This document shows, one piece after another, positions 58,245 to 64,000 of a stretch of DNA of 64,000 nucleotides. Source of the stretch: Amphichorda felina (Eukaryota > Ascomycota > Sordariomycetes > Hypocreales > Bionectriaceae); NCBI GenBank assembly GCA_016490725.1, contig JAEMHR010000024.1:1-64000 (forward strand), given 5' to 3'. The notes under the pieces are model-generated. The model saw only the letters and a list, made by a program, of their open reading frames with translations. It searched no databases and was not told where the DNA came from. A program made the position numbers and the translations under genes. How positions within the stretch are numbered: the stretch's first letter is position 1; every line of letters begins with the position of its first letter.

Positions 58245-59060
58245 ATGTCCTCCCCTTGGATCTTCATCTGCCCCTCCAGCCGCGGCATTGGGCACGCCCT
58301 GACCAGGCACCTCCTGCAGACAACCACCCTCCCCATCCTGGCCACCACCCGCCGCGACCCCTCCTCCACCAAGTCCTCCCTCCTCCAGGACCTCCCCTCG
58401 CCCGACCTCGTCGCCCCGCGCCTCTCCATCGTCACCTGCGACGTCACCGACGAGTCCTCCATCGCCACCGCCGCCGCCCGCGCCGCAGAGCTCTTCCCGC
58501 CCCAGACGCACCACCTGCGCCTGGCCTGCGCCATCCCAGGCGTGCTGCTCCACCCGGAGAAGAACCCGCGCCAGATCGACGCCCACAACACCCTCCAGAC
58601 CCTCCGCGTCAACACCCTCGGCCCGCTGCTCCTCGTCAAGCACTTCTCCGACTTCCTGCCCCGCAAGGCCGCCGCGCTGGACCCGTCGCCGCGCGAGGAC
58701 CGCGTCCGCCTGCCGAGCCACGCCACCTGGCTCAGCATGTCGGCGCGCGTGGGCTCCACCGGCGACAACCGCGCCGGCGGGTGGTACTCGTACCGCGCGA
58801 GCAAGGCCGCCGTGAGCAGCGTGGCCAGGAGCTTCGACATCTACCTGCGGGCGCGGTGCGGGGACAGGGCGCTGGCCGTGGCGTACCACCCGGGGACGGT
58901 GAGGACGGGCCTGAGCAGGGAGTACTGGGGCAGCATCGAGGAGGGGAAGCTGTTCAGCCCGGAGTATGCGGCCGAGCGCATGGTGGATGTGATTAGCGGG
59001 CTGGAGGTGAGCCAGAGGGGCAGGTGCTGGGACTGGAAGAACGAGGAGGTCCCTCCGTGA
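58245..59060 (+). CDS. Short-chain dehydrogenase/reductase, C-factor-like
   Basis: An NAD(P)-dependent oxidoreductase of the classical SDR fold; substrate unknown. A single exon of 271 residues. The cofactor loop is CPSSRGIGHAL, a variant of TGxxxGIG with the first Gly replaced. CDVTDESS follows near 65 and the LRVNTLGPLLLV strand near 125. Catalytic Ser is in WLSMSARVGS, and YSYRASKAAV supplies the YxxxK pair (about 183-187). YHPGTVRTGLS is the usual post-catalytic loop. It lacks a signal peptide. Its very high GC coding strand makes long open frames on the opposite strand and in other frames, which are shadows. It converges with Chs5; no link is implied. Confidence 0.9.
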   Translation: MSSPWIFICPSSRGIGHALTRHLLQTTTLPILATTRRDPSSTKSSLLQDLPSPDLVAPRLSIVTCDVTDESSIATAAARAAELFPPQTHHLRLACAIPGVLLHPEKNPRQIDAHNTLQTLRVNTLGPLLLVKHFSDFLPRKAAALDPSPREDRVRLPSHATWLSMSARVGSTGDNRAGGWYSYRASKAAVSSVARSFDIYLRARCGDRALAVAYHPGTVRTGLSREYWGSIEEGKLFSPEYAAERMVDVISGLEVSQRGRCWDWKNEEVPP

Positions 59061-59280
59061 GTGGAAATCTCTCCAGATCAAGCAAGGTGTGTGTCAATGC
59101 GCGGTTGGGAAGAAAGGGGGGATTGCTGGAAGTGATGGATGTTGATTATAGTACGAGTAGTTGCTGGCTAGGTCTCTGCTGTAGCTGATGATTCGAAGAC
59201 TGTATAATGGGACCGGAGTCCCTCCCTTGTTGGACTCCTATGAACTCCCCCGGCTGTCTGGTTGAACCGTGGTGGAATCC

Positions 59281-60558
59281 CTATAGGGCGACATTGTGGA
59301 ATGAGGAGCCATCCGGGGTCGAGGCCTTCTCCTTGTCTGCGCTCTCCTTCTCGTCCGACTCCTTGTCCCCGCTCTTGTCTTCTTCCTCTTCATCGTCTTC
59401 GTCGTCCTCCGTTTCTTGCTCCTTAGAGGCTGGTCTTAGAGCTACTGGATGTTCCTCCTTGTCCTCTAACCTCACTTTCTGCTCATCCTGGTCTGGCGTG
59501 GCTATCGATTTCGGCTCCGAACCCGCCTTGGCTTTCTGCTCGGGTTCCTCTTGGTCGTCTTCCGTCTCTGAATCATCGTCCGAGTCGTCGCCCCCCTTGG
59601 GCGGAGGCGCAGGCTTCTTCTCTTCCTCTTCCTCGCTCTTGTCGTTCTGTGCTGTGCTAGGCGCGGGCTGTTGGGCCTGCGGCTCGGGGGCGGGCTGCGG
59701 CGCAGGCAATTGGTCGTCGCTGGGCGGGCCTGGGCGCATGGCGTCCAGGTAGAACTTGGTGACGCCCAGGATGCGGCCGTTCTTCTCACACGCCTCAACC
59801 CACTCAGGCCGCACGACGGGGATGTTGGTCTCGACCGCCTTCTCCCAGGCCTGGCCACGGCCCTCGGTGGTAACAAAGTGCGTCGTGTCAATCCGCACGC
59901 CGTCGACAATCTTGGCGCCAATCCTGCCCACGGCCTCGGTCAGCTTCTCCCTCGTGGAGCCCGGCAGGATGCCTGTCGTGATGGTGATGCCGCTCAGGTC
60001 GGTCATCTTGTGGGTGCGCACGGCGACCTTGTCGCTGGCAAAGGTGCCGGCGGTGGTGCGCAGGACCAGGTGGAACGTGTACTCTGTGTCGACAGCCAGG
60101 CCGCTGATCTTGGTGCTGTGCATCTGCATGGGGCGGGGGATGTTGCCGGCCTTCTGGCCGTTGCGGTAGAGGCTCAGGGATATCAGGTCGGCCGTGGCCA
60201 GCTCGATGGGGTCCCACTCGAGGACGACCGACGTCTGGGTGGCATTGCGGCAGCGGAGGACGGGGACGGCAGGCTCGCGGGCGCCAAAGGAGCTGTATAT
60301 CTGGTCTTGCAGCGCGCGAAACTCTTGCTGGGCGACGGCCTCCTTGGAGGTGTTCTGGCCGACGGTGATGTCGACGATGCTTCCGGACGAGATGTCGGGG
60401 GGCAGGAGGATGGAGGGAAATTCGATCTGGATTGGACATAGCGGTTAGCACGGGCAAGCCGGGGGGGAGGAGAAAGGACGACATACCAGGCGCTTGTCTG
60501 GCGTCAGGAGGACGGTGACGCCAGCGTCGACCTTGCCGACGGTCAGGGAGACGAGCAT
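59281..60558 (-). CDS. chs5: Exomer scaffold Chs5 (FN3-BRCT)
   Basis: Chs5 with ChAP partners forms exomer, the trans-Golgi coat that in yeast exports chitin synthase III to the cell surface. Exons 60558-60487 and 60426-59281 give 405 residues (GTATGT donor, phase 0). The N-terminal dimerisation segment reads MLVSLTVGKVDAGVTVLLTP. A fibronectin type III domain follows (PAVPVLRCRNATQTSVVLEW to about 175), then a BRCT domain (GITITTGILPGSTREKLTEA through RPEWVEACEKNGRIL, about 180-270). The C-terminal 130 residues are Pro/Glu/Lys-rich and highly acidic, as in yeast Chs5, though shorter. Architecture and length make the call firm. Confidence 0.93.
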
Positions 60559-61050
60559 TGTAGCGGGCTCACGGAGCTCCTCTATGGGGGTCGGGGTTGA
60601 TCTTGGACAGTTTTCAGTGCGGATTCGTCAGTTTCAGAGTCGGATGTCCGTTCGTGAAGAAAAGTTGGTTGCGCTGGTGCGACTTTGTTGCGATAACAGG
60701 GGGTTGAAGGGTGCTGGTACTTGAGACTTCCAGGTTGTTGGCAGTGCCTGAGCTCACTTCCAATTGCGACAGCTCGTACCTGAGACGATCACGTGCACGC
60801 AGATAAGGTACCTACGTACCATGAGGTAGGTGCTGAGCATTTCATCATTCACTTCCAATTCTCAACTTAAATCATTCACCCTGTCACCCTCTATTTTACC
60901 AATTTTATCGACGGCAGAACTGTTGAATTAAGATATGTGGGTGTGCTAATTATGAAAGGGGCCTCCTATGAACGCAATCATCCACCACCTCCTTCACCAC
61001 CACCACCACCACCACCACTACCATGACCTACAGTCCTGCAACGTCCAGCT
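60559..61050. other. Intergenic, Chs5 promoter and lyase 3' flank
   Basis: 492 bp. A CAC trinucleotide run lies at about 60993-61018 close to the lyase stop. No gene is supported. Confidence 0.45.
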
Positions 61051-61824
61051 TTAACCCTTCTTAGGCACGACATCCGCGTAGGTGGTGCCAACGGCGATCT
61101 CATCGTACCAGACCTGGCGGAAGGGCTGGTCACCCTCCATGGTGCCGTCGTCGTGCCAGGAGTTGGCGTACAGCCCGACGCGGAACTGGAAGTGCTCGTC
61201 GTCATTGAGCGTCGTGGCCAGGCCCGACTTGTCGAGCACCACCTTGCCGTCGAACCACATCTTGAACACTCCCGAGGTGTCGCTCTCCCAGTTGCTCTGG
61301 AGCACGATGGTGTGCCAGACGCCCGGCGTGACCGTCGTCAGCGAGTTGAAACCCTGGATTTTGCGGGTGCAGTCGGGCTCGCGGTAGTTGCCGCTGACCA
61401 CGCGGGTATAGAGCTGGTCGCCGCGGATCGAGATCATGGTCGACGGCATCCACTCGTCGCCGCAGGGGGAGCCGGCCCTCTTGGCGATGAACTGGGCAAT
61501 GTTGTAGTTCTGCTCAAACTGCCAGTCGCCCTGCAGGCGGAAGGCGAAGCCGTAGTAGCGGTGGTCGCCGCGCGTGTAGCCGTCGTTGAAGTCCACCTCG
61601 GAGTGGTAGCGGCCGTCGTAGTCCTCGTCGTACTTCTGGCTCATCTTGAGTGCCGAGTCGCCGCCGTAGACGATGTTGGTGACCTCCTGGACCCTGCCGT
61701 TATGCTCCTGGCGCACATTGTTCCAGCCCTCGAGGTTTCCCGAGTTGTAGAAGATCTGCTTGCCCAGCGAGGCCGCGGGGAAGAGGGCCAAGGAGGCAGC
61801 AACCAGGGACTTGAAGGCAACCAT
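61051..61824 (-). CDS. Secreted polysaccharide lyase, glucuronan lyase-like (PL20 type)
   Basis: The fold is a beta-jelly-roll lyase. Family PL20 enzymes cleave beta-1,4-glucuronan by beta-elimination outside the cell. It is a single exon of 257 residues from the ATG at 61824, chosen because it opens directly into a signal peptide (MVAFKSLVAASLALFPAASLG). An upstream in-frame ATG at 61920 would bury that signal. Family-like blocks are NSGNLEGWNNVRQEHNGRVQ, SALKMSQKY, GRYHSEVDFNDGYTRGD, YYGFAFRL, NIAQFIAKR and the C-terminal FRVGLYANSWHDDG with VWYDEIAVG. The assignment to PL20 is from memory of the fungal family pattern; related heparin-lyase-like families share the fold. Confidence 0.78.
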   Translation of the reverse strand: MVAFKSLVAASLALFPAASLGKQIFYNSGNLEGWNNVRQEHNGRVQEVTNIVYGGDSALKMSQKYDEDYDGRYHSEVDFNDGYTRGDHRYYGFAFRLQGDWQFEQNYNIAQFIAKRAGSPCGDEWMPSTMISIRGDQLYTRVVSGNYREPDCTRKIQGFNSLTTVTPGVWHTIVLQSNWESDTSGVFKMWFDGKVVLDKSGLATTLNDDEHFQFRVGLYANSWHDDGTMEGDQPFRQVWYDEIAVGTTYADVVPKKG

Positions 61825-63115
61825 GATGGATGAAGCCTGAAGCGTGCGTATAACAGGTGCAAGGTACGGATAGAAGGGTGTCGACGATCTGATGACCTGT
61901 GCTATGTACGATGAAGCCACCCTACCACCGATGTTATGGCAGCCACGCTTAACTTATATCAGTCGACTCTCGGGCTGAGCCGAAAGGAAGGATCCAAAAC
62001 GACCTCCCTAATCCGTACATTGAAGAGCCCACTAGAATCTCCCGACGAAACCTATACGAGGCTGGGCGTTGCATCCTACGGCAACCAACATGCGGCTGTG
62101 ATTTACACACTTGCGCTCTGAGACCCCTGCCTACCATGTCCAGTGTGACCGTGGGGCAGCCTGGCAGGTTAGGTCTGCTCTCGCGGCCCGTTCCACAGCT
62201 CGTCGTACGAGTCCGAAGTATGTGAGGGGGAGTAAACTTGTTTCACAAAGATCGGCTCCCCCGTGGGTGTTACAGATCTCCCCCGAGTCTACTGCTCTTA
62301 TGTACGGAGTATACACGTTAAAGTATTAACTCTATTACTATGGTAAACCTCGCTGGTGCACCGAGAGATGGGCGAATCATCATACTATGTAATGGCAACA
62401 ATGATGTTACAGATGTGGCGCCAATCCAGACAATACCTAGTGACCGCAAGGTAACATTTGCCCGTATAGCAGCGCCTAGTGGGATCATATACATAGTACT
62501 AGTACTAGTAATTCTACTAGGTGCGTTCCCATCGGCCCATCCCCTGAGAAGGATCCCACGAGTTGCCTAATGGAGTAATGCGAGCCCGTGATGTGCGCCA
62601 CACGCCCGATATTGCAACGCTCTGGCCCTCCGCTAGTTTTCTTGTGTAGACCCCTATTAGTCGTCGGTTTAGAAACGGAGTCGTGGCTTGTCAATCCCCA
62701 GCAAGCCAGCACTGAGGGAGTTTGACATCAAACATGGGTAATTTACCCGTAGCCCCCATAATATCGTCCGCTAGTCGAGAATGGCCAGAAACGCCATAAT
62801 ATACAACCCACATATCTCTATCTGTCCACTCTAGTAGGTACTAGTAGCAGTAATGTTACATGTTATACTCGTACAATATGACAATTAGTACTCGGAATGC
62901 GGGATACGTGGGAGTCTAGACCCCGAACTATACCCATAGACCCTTGCGGCCTTGCCCCATAAAGTTAACCATATGGGGGAGCTTATGAAACAGGATCGCC
63001 CCGTGATCCCTTTGCTGGCTTCTCGGCGGGACTCTGCTCTTTGTCTCAGCCTTCTCAGGGTTGCGGCCGCGACTTCTCTGGGTAGCCCGTAACTGTTATA
63101 GCATCATGACAGATC
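61825..63115. other. Gene-free, TA-motif-rich region
   Basis: About 1.3 kb between the lyase 5' end and the 3' end of the edge gene. GTACGGAGTATAC lies near 62300, and TACTAGTACTAGTA near 62494-62519 and again near 62830. No gene is supported. Confidence 0.5.
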
Positions 63116-64000
63116 CTATAACCATTTCCCTGGTCTTGGCTTCCGCCAAGCCACGTCTGGGCCACCAGAGTTGGAATCCTGAGTCTTCCTACCGAACTCC
63201 GATTGGGACGAGCCACGTGTGTCGGAATACCGAGGTTCACTCTCAAGGTTCCTTTGGGATAAGCCACGAGGGCTCGTGTCCCGCGTCTGCCTCCCGGACT
63301 GTGATAGGGACGCATTTCCTCTCCGCCGGTCCCCGGAGGATTGGCCGTCCTTTTGGTCGACTTTGCCGCGCCCAGTCTTGCGTTTTTGAACTGCCTCCAT
63401 CACCTCCACCACGCTCCTCCCAAAGGCCTCCTTGTCCGGGTTCGACACAGCCCGGAGAGGATCTACGACATGCATCCACACCGTGCCCTTGATGTCCCCG
63501 TGCTGCCCTTTGCCAAACCTATCGTACCCCTTGGCCTGCAGGGCCATGTACACCGCCGCCCGGATCCTTCTCTGCGCAGTGATGCGCACCACGGCCTTGG
63601 CACTTGAGGTGCTGGTCGTGATAAACCAGATGGGCTGCGTCAGGGCCTTGTTCGCGTAACGCTCGCGGTGCTGGGGGGCGAGGGGGTGACCCCGAGGGTC
63701 GAGGAATGCCACGTGGTACGGGGAGATGACGTGTTTGGGCGTGAAGTTTACCATGACTCCAAACTTTGCAAACTGGGCGTAGGGAGCCTTGCCGGCGCCA
63801 TGAGGCAGGGTTCGGGAGACCTCGCCGTTGTCATGGGTGATATCGTAGTCCCGGAGAAAGTTCAGGTTGGTCTGGGTGGTGGAGAGTGTCCCGTCCGGGC
63901 GGAAAAAAGGCTTGCACCCTTCGGGTATCATCCGTCTTATGGATGGTGGGCCGGCCGGGCGGTTCGCGGTCGAGGAGAAGAAGGCCCTGGGGCTCGTCGT
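63116..64000 (-). CDS. Probable mitochondrial protein, 5' end beyond window
   Basis: The frame is open from the right edge of the window to the stop at 63116 (294 residues visible). The first visible residues (SPRAFFSSTANRPAGPPSIRR) resemble a mitochondrial targeting sequence, but the start codon is missing. The central part is orderly and basic: PFFRPDGTLS, FTPKHVISPYHVAFLDP, then TSSAKAVVRITAQRRIRAAV. The last 75 residues are low-complexity, Ser/Arg/Gln/Gly-rich, with repeated SQS-G-R-(Q/K)TRD/TQD phrases. I do not recognise the family. Matrix location is inferred only from the N-terminal composition. Confidence 0.65.
   Translation of the reverse strand, partial: TTSPRAFFSSTANRPAGPPSIRRMIPEGCKPFFRPDGTLSTTQTNLNFLRDYDITHDNGEVSRTLPHGAGKAPYAQFAKFGVMVNFTPKHVISPYHVAFLDPRGHPLAPQHRERYANKALTQPIWFITTSTSSAKAVVRITAQRRIRAAVYMALQAKGYDRFGKGQHGDIKGTVWMHVVDPLRAVSNPDKEAFGRSVVEVMEAVQKRKTGRGKVDQKDGQSSGDRRRGNASLSQSGRQTRDTSPRGLSQRNLESEPRYSDTRGSSQSEFGRKTQDSNSGGPDVAWRKPRPGKWL

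Noticed and set aside
58230..59081. A 283-codon minus-strand frame opposite the dehydrogenase
   Set aside because: Low-complexity shadow; the plus strand carries the cofactor loop and YxxxK motif.

Overview
This is about 64 kb of nuclear DNA from a filamentous ascomycete, most likely a Sordariomycete. The genes are compact, with short GT-AG introns of about 50 to 90 nt. They include fungal-specific families (Chs5, an Eaf-type elongation factor, 2EXR, UstY), and an intact RID/Masc1-type DNA methyltransferase is found only in fungi that carry or once carried RIP or MIP. I cannot name the species. I assembled exon structures by hand from splice signals and frame, so junctions are predictions.

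Layout. 0.7-12.8 kb: mediator subunit Med12 (+), an F-BAR/RhoGAP protein of the Rgd1 type (-) and an RBR-type E3 ubiquitin ligase (-). 12.8-22.5 kb is accessory: a 2EXR protein (+), a UstY-family oxidase (-) and, divergently, a secreted precursor with seven Kex2-delimited peptide repeats (+). About 4 kb of gene-free, repeat-rich DNA follows. 22.5-36.8 kb is housekeeping: an Eaf-type elongation factor (+), a GFA-domain protein (-), RNase P/MRP subunit Pop1 (-), an NT-C2 protein (+), the Hsp70-like Ssz1 (-), exosome cap Rrp40 (+) and a C2H2 zinc-finger protein with a transmembrane segment (-). 36.8-46.5 kb is gene-poor and rich in TA motifs. It holds a divergent UPF1-like SF1 helicase (-) and the RID-type methyltransferase (-). 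46.5-61.8 kb: Sen1 helicase (+), a disordered basic protein (+), a short-chain dehydrogenase (+), Chs5 (-) and a secreted polysaccharide lyase (-). A probable mitochondrial protein (-) runs off the right edge.

The most striking element is the pair at 16.1-18.6 kb. A 203-residue secreted precursor carries seven near-identical peptide units separated by Lys-Arg. It sits head-to-head with a single UstY-type oxidase that has both HxxHC motifs. This is the hallmark of a dikaritin-type fungal RiPP locus, and I do not recognise the repeated core. The array grew by duplication of an exact-length 219-bp block, and a decayed, frameshifted eighth unit lies just past the stop codon. A second point of interest is the methyltransferase/helicase neighbourhood. 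A third is the membrane-anchored zinc-finger protein.
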